Shown: positions 1 to 6,385 of the stretch, in pieces
Numbering within the stretch: position 1 is the first letter of the stretch
Layout: each line of letters begins with the position of its first letter
Origin: Oscillospiraceae bacterium
GTDB lineage: Bacteria; Bacillota; Clostridia; Oscillospirales; Oscillospiraceae
Assembly: GCA_018265835.1 (NCBI GenBank)
Contig: JABLYK010000055.1
Location: 1-11,652, forward strand
Direction of reading: 5' to 3'
Length of the DNA stretch: 11,652 bases
The notes under the pieces: generated by a model
Databases searched by the model: none
Seen by the model: only the letters and a program-made list of their open reading frames with translations
What the model was told of the DNA's origin: nothing
Program-made: the position numbers and the translations under genes

Positions 1-102
1 TGACCGGCACTGTCATTCTTCCTTACCCAGCCGCAGGTCAAGCCTGCGTCTGGGGATACGAGGAGCGATACGCACCATCGCGCGCGAACCGCTTGCGGCG
101 TC
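1..102 (+). repeat. Right part of a palindromic repeat unit plus its tail module (copy A)
   Basis: The window opens inside a repeat unit. The right arm CTGTCATTCT lies near the start and is followed by the 27-bp hairpin CCAGCCGCAGG-tcaag-CCTGCGTCTGG at 27-53, identical to other copies in the window. A tail follows (gcgatacgcac, then gcgcgcgaaccgcttgcgg) that reappears at 4757-4774 and 11369-11384. No gene is visible here. Confidence 0.8.
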
Positions 103-215
103 AGAATGAACGCGCTGCATTCCGTTTCCGGTGAAAGCCGAAAACTCCATGTCCGCTTCTTCATTCTTCCTTACCCAGCCGCAGGTCAAGCCTGCGTCTG
201 GGAGATGCGGGGTGC
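103..215 (+). repeat. 65-bp palindrome plus 27-bp hairpin (type 2, copy B)
   Basis: The palindrome runs 103-167 with terminal arms AGAATGAA (103-110) and TTCATTCT (160-167). It is followed by TCC, a short spacer and the 27-bp hairpin at 175-201, then atgcggggtgcgtaacgc. It directly continues copy A, making a tandem pair. The first phage gene starts about 57 bp downstream. The 5' extension of the first reading frame back to 131 would run through this repeat and is rejected. Confidence 0.85.
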
Positions 216-271
216 GTAACGCGCCCGCCCAAGCCTTCCCTTTACATCATCTTTATTTGGAGGAATTCACT

Positions 272-547
272 ATGGCAACAAAAAAATCGACACAAACGAG
301 CGCCGAGGCATGGCTGAACGAGCCGGTGACCGTGCGGCTGTTCCGCGACAACGGCGCGTACAAGGAGGACAAGTTCGTCACCGTCAACGGCGAGACGGTG
401 CGCATCGTGCGCGGCGAGGACGTGACCATCCCGCGCAAATTCGCCATCGTCCTTGCGCAGGGCGAGGAGCAGGACGCGCGCACCGGCGCGCTGATCGAGC
501 GCGAGGCGGCGCGCTTCGAGTCCGAGAGCGGAAGGCTGGGCCTCTGA
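272..547 (+). CDS. Small phage virion-associated protein (91 aa)
   Basis: This is a conserved-type phage protein whose exact function is unknown to me. The start at 272 is set by a strong GGAGG at 259-263, 8 nt upstream; an upstream ATG in the same frame at 131 would read through a repeat. The body reads VTVRLFRDNGAYKEDKFVTV, then VNGETVRIVRGEDVTIP, then an acidic helical tail with EEQDARTG. I recognise the pattern K/R-LFKDN-x-x-YK-D-x-FV-x-VNG-x-x-x-x-I-x-RG-x-x-V-x-VP from clostridial phages, where such genes sit among head and tail genes. Its stop overlaps the next start (TGATG), so the two are probably translationally coupled. The role as a virion component is inference from context. Confidence 0.75.
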   Translation: MATKKSTQTSAEAWLNEPVTVRLFRDNGAYKEDKFVTVNGETVRIVRGEDVTIPRKFAIVLAQGEEQDARTGALIEREAARFESESGRLGL

Positions 548-1098
548 TGACGCTCCGGGAAGCGATCGCCCGCGCGGACGGCGTGAATCCGAACGCGATC
601 GACGAGGCTCAGAAGGCCGCGTGGCTGAGCGAGTGCGAGGGCGCGGTGCAGACGGAGGTGCTCGGCGTCGCGCCGGACGACTGCGTGACCTATTCCTACC
701 CCGCCGACGCGAACACGGAGCTGCTTGTGCACCGCCCGCACGACAAGCTCTACGTCTACTACCTCGCGGCCATGCTCGACTACGCCAACCACGAGAGCGC
801 CCACTACGCCGACAGCATGGCGCTCTACAACGCCGCGTTCGCGGAGTTTGCCAAGTGGTTTCGCCGCACGCACCCCTCCGGCCTGCCGGAGCAGAACCCG
901 GCCTATCTCTCCGCCTACGGCATCGCCGTGAAGCACGGCTTCGCGGGCACGGAGACGGAGTGGCTGGAATCCCTGCGCGGCGACAAGAGCGCCTACGTCG
1001 CGGCGCGCGCCGGCGGCTACACCGGCTCGGAGAAGAACTTCTATGAAGATCTCGCGGCGATCGGCGGCCTGGCGCTGGTGCTGGAGGGAATGATATGA
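547..1098 (+). CDS. Phage virion protein with tail-fibre-like C-terminus (183 aa)
   Basis: No specific function can be assigned. The N-terminal two thirds (about 1-110) are helical, with a pattern familiar from clostridial phage structural proteins: ELLVHRPHDKLYVYYLAAML, then DYANHESAHY and a tail with FAEFAKWFRRTH. About 124-175 holds two short motifs of the tail-fibre or collagen-adjacent kind, AYGIAVKHGFAGTETEWLES and AARAGGYTGSEKNFYEDLAA, each with GF/GY-x-G-[ST]-E-x-[EN]-[WF]. The start at 547 overlaps the previous stop, and the stop overlaps the next start (ATATGA, 1095-1098). It is the middle of a three-gene translationally coupled unit. A head-tail connector, baseplate or fibre-base role would all fit; I cannot separate them. 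Confidence 0.75.
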   Translation: MTLREAIARADGVNPNAIDEAQKAAWLSECEGAVQTEVLGVAPDDCVTYSYPADANTELLVHRPHDKLYVYYLAAMLDYANHESAHYADSMALYNAAFAEFAKWFRRTHPSGLPEQNPAYLSAYGIAVKHGFAGTETEWLESLRGDKSAYVAARAGGYTGSEKNFYEDLAAIGGLALVLEGMI

Positions 1099-3119
1099 GC
1101 ATTTCGAACGCGCTGCTCGCGCTCATGCAGGCGCATAAGAACATTGCCGCCGCCATCCGCGCGCGGGGCGGCCCCCTCCCGAAGGACGGCGGCTTTTCCG
1201 ACTATGCCGCCGCCATCGACGCCATCCCCGCCGACCGGCCCCCGAACTATGAGGCGGCCATCCTCTCGGACGTGCACATCGGCGCCTACGGCTCCGATGC
1301 GGACTCCACCTGCCGCGTGAAATGGGCGAACGCGCTCAACTGGACGCACGGCTGGGCGGACTTCACCGTCGTCTGCGGCGACACGACCTATGCCGGCAGC
1401 ACGGCGGAGTTTGACAGCTACGTTGCGCTGCGCGACGAATTCCGTCAGAAACCGGTGCACACGATCACCGGCAACCACGACACGAAGGGCGGAGCCACCG
1501 CCCGCAACTCGATCCGCACCGCGCTGCAGGCCACGGAGACCACGTTCGGCGCGACGGTGCAGGACAGCGCGGGCTGGATGTTCCGGCATGGCGAGGATCT
1601 GTACATCGGCCTGCACGAGTACAGCGAGACGGCGGAGGGGCTGTTCGTCCCCGGCGCGCTCGACTGGCTGCAGACCGTGCTGGAGGAAAACCGGAACCGC
1701 CGCTGCTTTCTGTTCTTCCACCTGTACGACGACGCGGACAACGTCGCCGGCAACGCCTCCGGCCAGTACAACGCCGCCACGGACATCTGGTATGAGAACA
1801 GCGCGGAGTGCCGCCGCTTCACGGCGATGCTCCGGCACTACCGCAACGTCATCTGGTTCCACGGCCACACGCACACGACCTTTGCCTACCAGACCATCAA
1901 CGGCGTGTGGCAGGACAAAGCGAACATCGACACGCGCGACGGCTTTCGCAACGTGCACATCTCGTCCGTGGGCTACCCGCGCGCGAAGGCGGGCAACAGC
2001 TACCAGTGGCTCAACGGCGAGAGCCAGGGCTACCGCATGGCCGTGTATGACACGTACATCCGCCTGCAGGCGGTGGAGCTCATCACCGGCGAGACGCTGT
2101 ATTCCTACGCGATCGACACCACGCCCTGTCTCGTCGAGGCGAACACGTTCGACGATCCGACGGACACGCCCGTGCCCGCCACGGGTGTGACGCTCTCGGC
2201 CACGTCGCTGAAGCTGCCGCTGAACGACCCCGCGACGCTCACGGCCACCGTCACGCCCTCGAACGCGGCCAACCGCACCGTCACGTGGGCCAGCTCCAAC
2301 ACCGCCATCGCCACCGTGGCGAACGGCGTGGTCACGCTCACCGGCGCCGGCACGGCCATCATCACGGCCACCACGGCGGACGGGCAGCACAGCGCCACGT
2401 GCACGGTCACGGATGTGTACGGCGAGATCACGGAGCTGGAGGGGCTGATGTGGTACAACGGCGTCACCGCCTCGAGCAGCGGCGGCACGATCGCCGCCTC
2501 CACCAGCCACGCCGTCACGAACCTGGTGCGGCTGAGCGGCAGCACGGGGCTGCGCGTCACCACGCACGACTACCCCGGCGGGCGCGTACACTTTTATGAC
2601 GTGCAGAAACACTGGCTCTCGTGTAGCCCGTCGCTCAGCCAGGCCGGGGGGCAGAGCGTCTCCGCGCCGGAGGGCGCGATGTATTTCCGCCTGCGCGGGT
2701 ACTACAACGACCACTACGACGTGACCCTTGTGACCGAGGGGGACGCCGGCGCCGCCACGGCGTATACCGACGTCACGGATATCGACCACTACGCGTGGTT
2801 TGACGGCTACTCGCCCAAGACGGACACCGGCGTCTGGCGCGCGAAGGCGGGCGACGCGGCCACGAACTACATTTCGGTTGGCGCGGCGACGGTCCTGACC
2901 GTCACGGTCACGGCGACGCCGGGCGGCTGCGTGCATTACTACGACGCGTCGCGCAATTGGATTGGCCACGACGACGGCACAGGCCTGAGCACGAACGGCA
3001 CGAAGAACATGCACGTCGGCACGCACGCGCTCCCGCTGCCGGAGAACGCGGCGTACTTCGTCGTCACCGGCTACAGCGAGACCGGCGGGCACTATACCTT
3101 TACGCTGGCGTCAGAATGA
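1095..3119 (+). CDS. Phage tail-type protein: metallophosphoesterase, Ig-like domain and two C-terminal modules (674 aa)
   Basis: Residues 1-45 (LLALMQAHKNIAAAIRARGG) are a helical leader of a kind I know from Clostridia phage tail genes. Residues 53-345 form a calcineurin-like phosphoesterase. The metal-binding motifs are D59-V-H61, G95-D96, G126-N-H-D129, H209 in FFHLYDD and G257-H-T-H260, so the active site looks complete; it would hydrolyse phosphoester bonds, substrate unknown. Residues 360-440 are a bacterial Ig-like group 2 domain (VTPSNAANRTVTWASSN, then TAIATVANGVVTL). Residues 445-549 and 562-674 are two diverged copies of one module, aligned on VHFYDVQKHWLS with VHYYDASRNWIG and on APEGAMYFRLRGY with LPENAAYFVVTGY; I infer a surface or carbohydrate-binding jelly roll. 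GGAGGG lies just upstream of the start. The last residues A-S-E and the stop are encoded inside a palindromic repeat. It is probably tail-tip or fibre located. Confidence 0.88.
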   Translation: MSISNALLALMQAHKNIAAAIRARGGPLPKDGGFSDYAAAIDAIPADRPPNYEAAILSDVHIGAYGSDADSTCRVKWANALNWTHGWADFTVVCGDTTYAGSTAEFDSYVALRDEFRQKPVHTITGNHDTKGGATARNSIRTALQATETTFGATVQDSAGWMFRHGEDLYIGLHEYSETAEGLFVPGALDWLQTVLEENRNRRCFLFFHLYDDADNVAGNASGQYNAATDIWYENSAECRRFTAMLRHYRNVIWFHGHTHTTFAYQTINGVWQDKANIDTRDGFRNVHISSVGYPRAKAGNSYQWLNGESQGYRMAVYDTYIRLQAVELITGETLYSYAIDTTPCLVEANTFDDPTDTPVPATGVTLSATSLKLPLNDPATLTATVTPSNAANRTVTWASSNTAIATVANGVVTLTGAGTAIITATTADGQHSATCTVTDVYGEITELEGLMWYNGVTASSSGGTIAASTSHAVTNLVRLSGSTGLRVTTHDYPGGRVHFYDVQKHWLSCSPSLSQAGGQSVSAPEGAMYFRLRGYYNDHYDVTLVTEGDAGAATAYTDVTDIDHYAWFDGYSPKTDTGVWRAKAGDAATNYISVGAATVLTVTVTATPGGCVHYYDASRNWIGHDDGTGLSTNGTKNMHVGTHALPLPENAAYFVVTGYSETGGHYTFTLASE

Positions 3120-3235
3120 CAGCGCAAGGTCATCCCGCACCGCTTGCGGTACGGGATTGACCGGCACTGGCATGCTTCCTTACCCGGCCGCAGGTCAAGC
3201 CTGCGTCTGGGGGGACGCGGGGCGCGTAACGCACC
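3113..3235 (+). repeat. 64-bp palindrome plus 27-bp hairpin (type 1, copy C)
   Basis: The palindrome runs 3113-3176. The left arm is AGAATGACAG, which contains the TGA stop of the preceding gene (3117-3119). An inner stem GGTCA/TGACC and the tip ATCCCGCACCGC-TT-GCGGTACGGGAT (one mispair) follow. The right arm is mutated (CTGGCATGCT). The 27-bp hairpin is at 3184-3210 and starts CCGG instead of CCAG. The tail ggggcgcgtaacgcaccc closes the unit. It may also act as a 3'-end or terminator hairpin for the upstream gene, although no clear T-run follows. Confidence 0.85.
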
Positions 3236-3237
3236 CA

Positions 3238-3432
3238 CCCAAGGCTTCCCCCTCCGGGGGAAGCTGTCTCCCCATAACCAAATTCGAAACCGGGTTTCGA
3301 ATTTGAAAGGAAGAACGGGGAAGCGGATAACGTCCAAACGGACTCGCTCCATTCCGCTTCCCGGCTTGCCCGGAAAGCTTCACATTCGCTCCTCCGTTTC
3401 TCCTCACAAAACCGAAACATCGTTTCGGTTTT
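3238..3432 (+). repeat. Repeat mosaic with two perfect hairpins (intergenic)
   Basis: This stretch has no believable gene. It holds a fragment of the P palindrome (cttccccctccgggggaag, about 3244-3263). It also holds a perfect 12-bp stem with one central base at 3280-3304 (AAATTCGAAACC/GGTTTCGAATTT) and a diverged type-2 unit whose inner hairpin is GCTTCCCGG-cttgc-CCGGAAAGC (3356-3378). A perfect 11-bp stem lies at 3408-3432 (AAAACCGAAAC/GTTTCGGTTTT). Both perfect hairpins are followed by GAAAGGA, so they appear to be alternative versions of one module. Confidence 0.7.
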
Positions 3433-3569
3433 GAAAGGACGAGCAGCAGAGCGAACGAGACCGCGTGTTTTACACGGGGGCGAGCGATGCGGAGCTTGCG
3501 AGGACGCGAGCGCGCCCGTTCTGACGCTGACTGATGAGGGGGATACGTACTGGGTTGCGTATCGCAGGT
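3433..3569. other. Gene-free spacer between repeat modules
   Basis: A purine-rich stretch follows the second perfect hairpin. It has a small stem around CCGCGTG-tttta-CACG (about 3463-3479) and ends with ctgatgaggggg, which resembles the right border of a P element. Frames here lack a ribosome-binding site and look unlike the neighbouring proteins. I see no gene. Confidence 0.5.
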
Positions 3570-3713
3570 CACCTCATCCGACCGCCCTTCGGTCGGCCAC
3601 CTTCCCCCAGAGGGGGAAGGCTTTCAAGGCTTCCCCCTCTGGGGGAAGCTGTCGGCGTTAGCCGACTGATGAGGGGGATACGCGGCACCTCATCCGACAC
3701 GCTTCGCGTGCGG
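3570..3713 (+). repeat. P palindrome, one full and one partial copy in tandem
   Basis: The full unit runs from CACCTCATCCGACC (3570) to CTGATGAGGGG (about 3675). Its centre is an inverted repeat of two 19-bp segments, CTTCCCCCAGAGGGGGAAG and CTTCCCCCTCTGGGGGAAG, each also nearly self-complementary. After the spacer ggatacgcgg a second unit starts (CACCTCATCCGACACGC) and breaks off at about 3713. The same full-then-partial order is found in reverse at 9106-9255. I know such elements as common intergenic palindromes of gut Clostridia. Confidence 0.8.
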
Positions 3714-3929
3714 TTGACAAAAAACGGCGCTTTGTGCGTTGTGAAATTAAATAGGGCGTATTATGGCGGTTATGCTCTTTGCGGCGCGACCCAACGTAGT
3801 GGTCGTGCCGCAAATACGGTTACGATCATCGTAAAAAGCAGAACTGCGCCGTTTCCCCGCCTCTTCGGGGCAACCGGAAACGATGCACAAAACCATCATA
3901 CGCGTGATGGTTTCCTTGGGAGGACTGAA
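3714..3929 (+). promoter_or_regulatory. Hairpin-rich leader of the endolysin gene
   Basis: This leader is richer in A+T than its surroundings. It starts with TTGACA (3714-3719), which fits a -35 box, but I find no good -10 at 16-18 bp. Four stem-loops follow in a row: a 14-bp stem with one G-U pair at 3778-3791/3801-3814, the small palindrome TTACGATCATCGTAA at 3820-3834, CCCCG/CGGGG at 3855-3870 (with GTTTCC/GGAAAC outside it), and a 9-bp stem at 3890-3913 (AAACCATCA/TGATGGTTT). The last ends 4 nt before the GGGAGG ribosome-binding site at 3918-3923. Control of lysis timing by RNA structure is a plausible but untested reading. Confidence 0.45.
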
Positions 3930-4613
3930 ATGACAATCATACAAATGCCCTGCAATCCGGGCAACTACACGGCAAAGCGCAGCAGCGCGATCCGGTATCT
4001 CGTCGTCCACTATGCCGGCGCGCCGGGGACTGCGAAAAACTGCGGCACGTACTTTGGCCGGGAGCCAAATATCGGCGCGAGCGCGCACTACTTTGTGGAC
4101 GCGCGCGACGTCGTGCAGTCCGTGCCGGACAGTGGCCGCGCGTGGCACTGCGGTGCGGCAAGCTATAAGCACCCGGAATGCCGCAACGACAACAGCCTCG
4201 GCGTGGAGCTGTGCTGCTACCAGGACGCGTCTGGGCGCTGGCGCTTCGACCCGGCGACGGTGGAGAACGCCGTCGCGCTCATCCGGGCGCTGATGGCGAA
4301 ATACGGCATCGACATTGACCACGTCGTTCGCCACTATGACGTGACGGGAAAAATCTGCCCGGAGCCGTGGGTCCGCGACGCGGCGGCGTGGGAAACTTTT
4401 AAGGCGTGGCTGACCGCGCCGGAAATGGAGGACGAAACCATGACCCGATACAACACCGTGGCAGAGATGCCGGAATACTACCGCGCGGAGGCGCAGCGGC
4501 TGATTGATGCGGGGGCGCTGCAGGGACGCGGCGATGGCCGGCTCGACCTGTCGGAGGATATGCTCCGCACGCTCATCATCATGCAGCGGCTGCTGGAGCA
4601 GGCGTCAGAATGA
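3930..4613 (+). CDS. Phage endolysin, N-acetylmuramoyl-L-alanine amidase (227 aa)
   Basis: It cleaves the bond between N-acetylmuramic acid and L-alanine in peptidoglycan, to release phage. The fold is Amidase_2 (T7-lysozyme/PGRP type). The zinc ligands read as H27 (YLVVHYAG), H135 (VVRHYDVTGKICPEP) and C143, with K141 between. The H-x5-K-x-C spacing equals that of T7 lysozyme, and Y54 (SAHYFVD) sits where its active-site tyrosine would be. Residues 1-155 form the enzyme. About 171-225 is a short C-terminal module (YNTVAEMPEYYRAEAQRLID, then LDLSEDMLRTL) seen at the end of many clostridial amidases and probably wall-binding. The ATG at 3930 follows GGGAGG with 6-nt spacing; the longer frame from 3534 runs through repeats. 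The end A-S-E-stop is encoded by a palindromic repeat, as in the gene ending at 3119. There is no signal peptide, so export would depend on the holin. Confidence 0.93.
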   Translation: MTIIQMPCNPGNYTAKRSSAIRYLVVHYAGAPGTAKNCGTYFGREPNIGASAHYFVDARDVVQSVPDSGRAWHCGAASYKHPECRNDNSLGVELCCYQDASGRWRFDPATVENAVALIRALMAKYGIDIDHVVRHYDVTGKICPEPWVRDAAAWETFKAWLTAPEMEDETMTRYNTVAEMPEYYRAEAQRLIDAGALQGRGDGRLDLSEDMLRTLIIMQRLLEQASE

Positions 4614-4725
4614 CAGCGCAAGGTCATCCCGTACCGCAAGCGGCACGGGATTGACCGGCACTGTCATTCTTCCTTATCCAGCCGCAGGTCAAGCTTGCGT
4701 CTGGGGGACGCGGGGTGCGATACGC
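4607..4725 (+). repeat. 64-bp palindrome plus 27-bp hairpin (type 1, copy D)
   Basis: The palindrome runs 4607-4670 with perfect arms AGAATGACAG/CTGTCATTCT. Its left arm supplies the endolysin stop codon (TGA 4611-4613). The tip is CCGCAAGCGG, whereas copy C has the reverse complement CCGCTTGCGG. The 27-bp hairpin at 4678-4704 has CGCAGG against CTTGCG, a G-U pair instead of G-C. The tail ggggtgcgatacgcacc follows. Confidence 0.88.
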
Positions 4726-4969
4726 ACCTGCCACCCCAAAAGGTCGGACGACGGTTTCGGCGCGCGAACCGCTTGCGTTCGCGCCAGAATATAGCCAGCG
4801 TTGGATGCAGGGATGAGCGGTGACCCTATAGTGCCAAGGCAATTTTACCGCCAGCGTCAGTCGCTGGGGGATTCCAAAGGGGGGCCCACATCCCCCTTTG
4901 GCGTGCTTTCTTTGCGGTGTTACCGCGTTTCTTTCCCACGAGGGAAAGAAATGGGGTAACAGATTTGAC
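4726..4969 (+). repeat. Repeat fragments and hairpins, no gene
   Basis: The gap between endolysin and holin contains the tail module aaaaggtcggacgacggt and gcgcgcgaaccgcttgcg (4739-4774). It also holds a 10-bp stem CCAAAGGGGG/CCCCCTTTGG at 4874-4901. A long stem at 4919-4960 has GTTACC/GGTAAC outside and TTTCTTTCCC-acga-GGGAAAGAAA inside. About 4790-4860 shows no recognisable element. The frames here are repeat-derived and have no ribosome-binding site. Confidence 0.6.
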
Positions 4970-5013
4970 CTGCGTTGCGCACTGCGGGTCGATGTGGGCA
5001 TCGACCCCTACGA
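4970..5013 (+). repeat. 44-bp inverted repeat, left copy
   Basis: This 44-bp sequence is identical, base for base, to the reverse complement of 9278-9321. Its core GGGTCGATGTGGGCATCGACCC is itself palindromic. It opens a composite array followed by half a P element and a type-1 palindrome; the same order occurs in reverse at the right end of the holin-to-ejection block. Confidence 0.9.
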
Positions 5014-5036
5014 GGGGGATGGGCATGCATCGCACG

Positions 5037-5077
5037 TCACCTCATCCGACACGGCTGACGCCGTGCCACCTTCCCGG
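5037..5077 (+). repeat. P palindrome, left half only
   Basis: It begins CACCTCATCCGACACGG with the stem ACGGC/GCCGT and CCACCTTCCC, then is cut and joined directly to GGCGTCAGAATGACAG of copy E. The same junction (CCACCTTCCCTGCGTCAG) is found in reverse at about 9100-9115, so the fusion is not a one-off accident. Confidence 0.8.
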
Positions 5078-5081
5078 CGTC

Positions 5082-5215
5082 AGAATGACAGCGCAAGGTC
5101 ATGCGGCGGCGCAAGCGCCGCTGCATTGACCGGCACTGTCATTCTTCCTTCCCCAGCCGCAAGTCAAGCTTGCGTCTGGGGGACGCGGGGGCGCGATACG
5201 CGCTGCGTCCGGGGG
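5082..5215 (+). repeat. 64-bp palindrome plus 27-bp hairpin (type 1, copy E)
   Basis: The palindrome runs 5082-5145 with perfect arms AGAATGACAG/CTGTCATTCT. Its tip differs completely from the other copies (ATGCGGCGGCGC-AA-GCGCCGCTGCAT) yet still pairs over 12 bp with one G-U. The 27-bp hairpin at 5153-5179 has CGCAAG/CTTGCG, where most copies have CGCAGG/CCTGCG, a compensatory A-T for G-C change. The holin gene starts 50 bp after the tail. Confidence 0.88.
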
Positions 5216-5264
5216 GCGGGGGCGGATCCCACAACAAAAACACATCAAACAAAGGAACTTTACC

Positions 5265-5705
5265 ATGGACAAACTGACAACCATCAAGGCTGCGGTCACG
5301 GCCGGCATCACGGCGCTGACGGGGCTTTGGGGGCGGACGGGCTGGCTGGCCGCGCTGTGGATCGCGGCGATGCTGCTCGACTACGCCACCGGCACCGCCG
5401 CCGCCGTCAAGACCGGCACGTGGAGCAGCCGCGCCGCGCGCGAGGGCCTGTGGCACAAGACCGGCTCGATCGTGGCGGTGCTCGTATCGGCGCTGCTGGA
5501 TCTGGCGGCGCACACGCTGCTCGCCGGCACAGCGGACTACGGCGTGCTGCTGTTCCCGCTCGTGACGGCGTGGTATCTGCTCACGGAGCTGGGCAGCATC
5601 GTGGAAAACGCCGGGAAGCTCGGTGCGCCGATGCCGGCGTTTCTGACAAAGGCGGTGGCCGCGCTGCGCGAGCACGTGGACAGCCGCGGGGAGGACGCGC
5701 CATGA
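5265..5705 (+). CDS. Phage holin, clostridial toxin-secretion/lysis holin family (146 aa)
   Basis: It forms holes in the cytoplasmic membrane so that the endolysin can reach the wall. The protein shows the order of the Phage_holin_4 family (Bhl/TcdE-like). A first hydrophobic stretch lies at about 27-47 (WLAALWIAAMLLDYATG), followed by the signature D-Y-x-T-G-x-x-x-A and KTGTWSSRAAREGLWHK. Then come a long hydrophobic segment IVAVLVSALLDL, a third around YGVLLFPLVTAWYLLTELGS, and the family ending S-I-x-E-N-A-G-x-L-G-A-P-x-P. The charged tail (ALREHVDSRGEDAP) is probably cytoplasmic. AAAGGA lies 8 nt before the ATG. The stop overlaps the next start (ATGA), so the pair is coupled. It is separated from the endolysin by about 650 bp of repeats, which is unusual because the two genes normally adjoin. 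Confidence 0.93.
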   Translation: MDKLTTIKAAVTAGITALTGLWGRTGWLAALWIAAMLLDYATGTAAAVKTGTWSSRAAREGLWHKTGSIVAVLVSALLDLAAHTLLAGTADYGVLLFPLVTAWYLLTELGSIVENAGKLGAPMPAFLTKAVAALREHVDSRGEDAP

Positions 5706-6373
5706 CGGAGCTGACCGCGCTGGAACAGGCGCTGCCGGCCTTCACCGGCAAGGAGACCACCGCGCAGCGGCTCGACGCGCTGGAGGGCGCGGTGCACGAG
5801 CTGCTGGACACCCTGCGCTACACGCTTCAGAATCTCGGTGCGGAAAACTTCAACGGCGCGGCGCTCTCGCGGATGCTCGGCCCGATCTACCTGCGCATCC
5901 GGGGCGCGGAGGGCGACCTCGCATCCATTGCCGTGGACGCGCAGGGCATCGAGTCGCGCGTGGAATCGGCGGAGGGCAGCCTCGCCGCGCTCTCGCAGCG
6001 CGTGACGGAGCAGGGCGCAGCCGTCTCGCTCGTGGCGGACGCAAACGGCGTGAACGCGGCGTCCATCGTCGCGGCCATCAACGACGCGGGCAGCAGCGTC
6101 ACGCTCTCCGCCGACAAGATCGACCTCAACGGCATCACCACCGTTGCCGACCAGCTCAACATCGGCGGTGCGGACGACTTCGGCACCTACAAATCCCTCG
6201 TGTTCCACACGAACGGCGCGCGCATCACCGCGTGGTACAGTGAAAGCCCGTCGCTCCTGCTCTCCGCCGCGCGCATCCAGCTCAGCGGGGACGTGCTGCT
6301 CGGCGACGTGAATCTTGGCGACAAGCTCGCCGCGCTCGAGAGCCGCGTTGCGGCGCTCGAAGCAAACGGGTAA
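5702..6373 (+). CDS. Coiled-coil phage tail or baseplate-type protein (223 aa)
   Basis: This is a structural phage protein without a named family that I can assign. Residues 1-75 are helical (LEQALPAF, then LDALEGAVHELLDTLRYTLQ). About 75-110 has heptad-like stretches (GIESRVESAEGSLAALSQRV). Residues 115-160 read SLVADANGVNAASIVAAIND followed by VTLSADKIDLNGITTVADQL; the D-K-I-D-L-N-G-x-T-x-x-A block is typical of C-terminal parts of phage tail, baseplate and side-fibre proteins of Gram-positive phages. It ends in a short coiled coil (LAALESRVAALEANG) that could trimerise. The start overlaps the holin stop and the stop TAA is part of the next gene's AAGGAGG site, so it lies inside an operon. 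A fibre, tail-needle or chaperone role is possible. Confidence 0.75.
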   Translation: MTELTALEQALPAFTGKETTAQRLDALEGAVHELLDTLRYTLQNLGAENFNGAALSRMLGPIYLRIRGAEGDLASIAVDAQGIESRVESAEGSLAALSQRVTEQGAAVSLVADANGVNAASIVAAINDAGSSVTLSADKIDLNGITTVADQLNIGGADDFGTYKSLVFHTNGARITAWYSESPSLLLSAARIQLSGDVLLGDVNLGDKLAALESRVAALEANG

Positions 6374-6385
6374 GGAGGACCCCGC

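Noticed and set aside
131..271. N-terminal extension of the first phage gene
   Set aside because: It would translate a palindromic repeat; the ATG at 272 has a strong GGAGG and gives the family-like protein.
1041..3092. Very long open frame on the minus strand opposite the metallophosphoesterase gene (also 5537-7885 and 10171-11337, minus)
   Set aside because: These are GC-skew shadows: low-complexity Arg/Ala/Val-rich translations with no domains or ribosome-binding sites, opposite genes with clear motifs.
2400..3119. Variable region of a diversity-generating retroelement in the tail protein
   Set aside because: No reverse transcriptase, no template repeat and no near-copy of this stretch elsewhere in the window; the two modules are diverged protein repeats.
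3113..3176. Standard rho-independent terminators at the type-1 palindromes
   Set aside because: The stems are long enough, but no T-run follows; the tail is TTCCTTACCC. A 3'-end role stays possible, so they are listed as repeats only.
3534..3929. N-terminal extension of the endolysin
   Set aside because: The frame crosses a P palindrome and hairpins; the amidase domain begins right after the ATG at 3930, which has GGGAGG in front.
4898..5701. Long N-terminal extension of the coiled-coil protein
   Set aside because: It overlaps the holin in another frame and gives repeat-derived, low-complexity sequence; the ATG overlapping the holin stop is the natural start.
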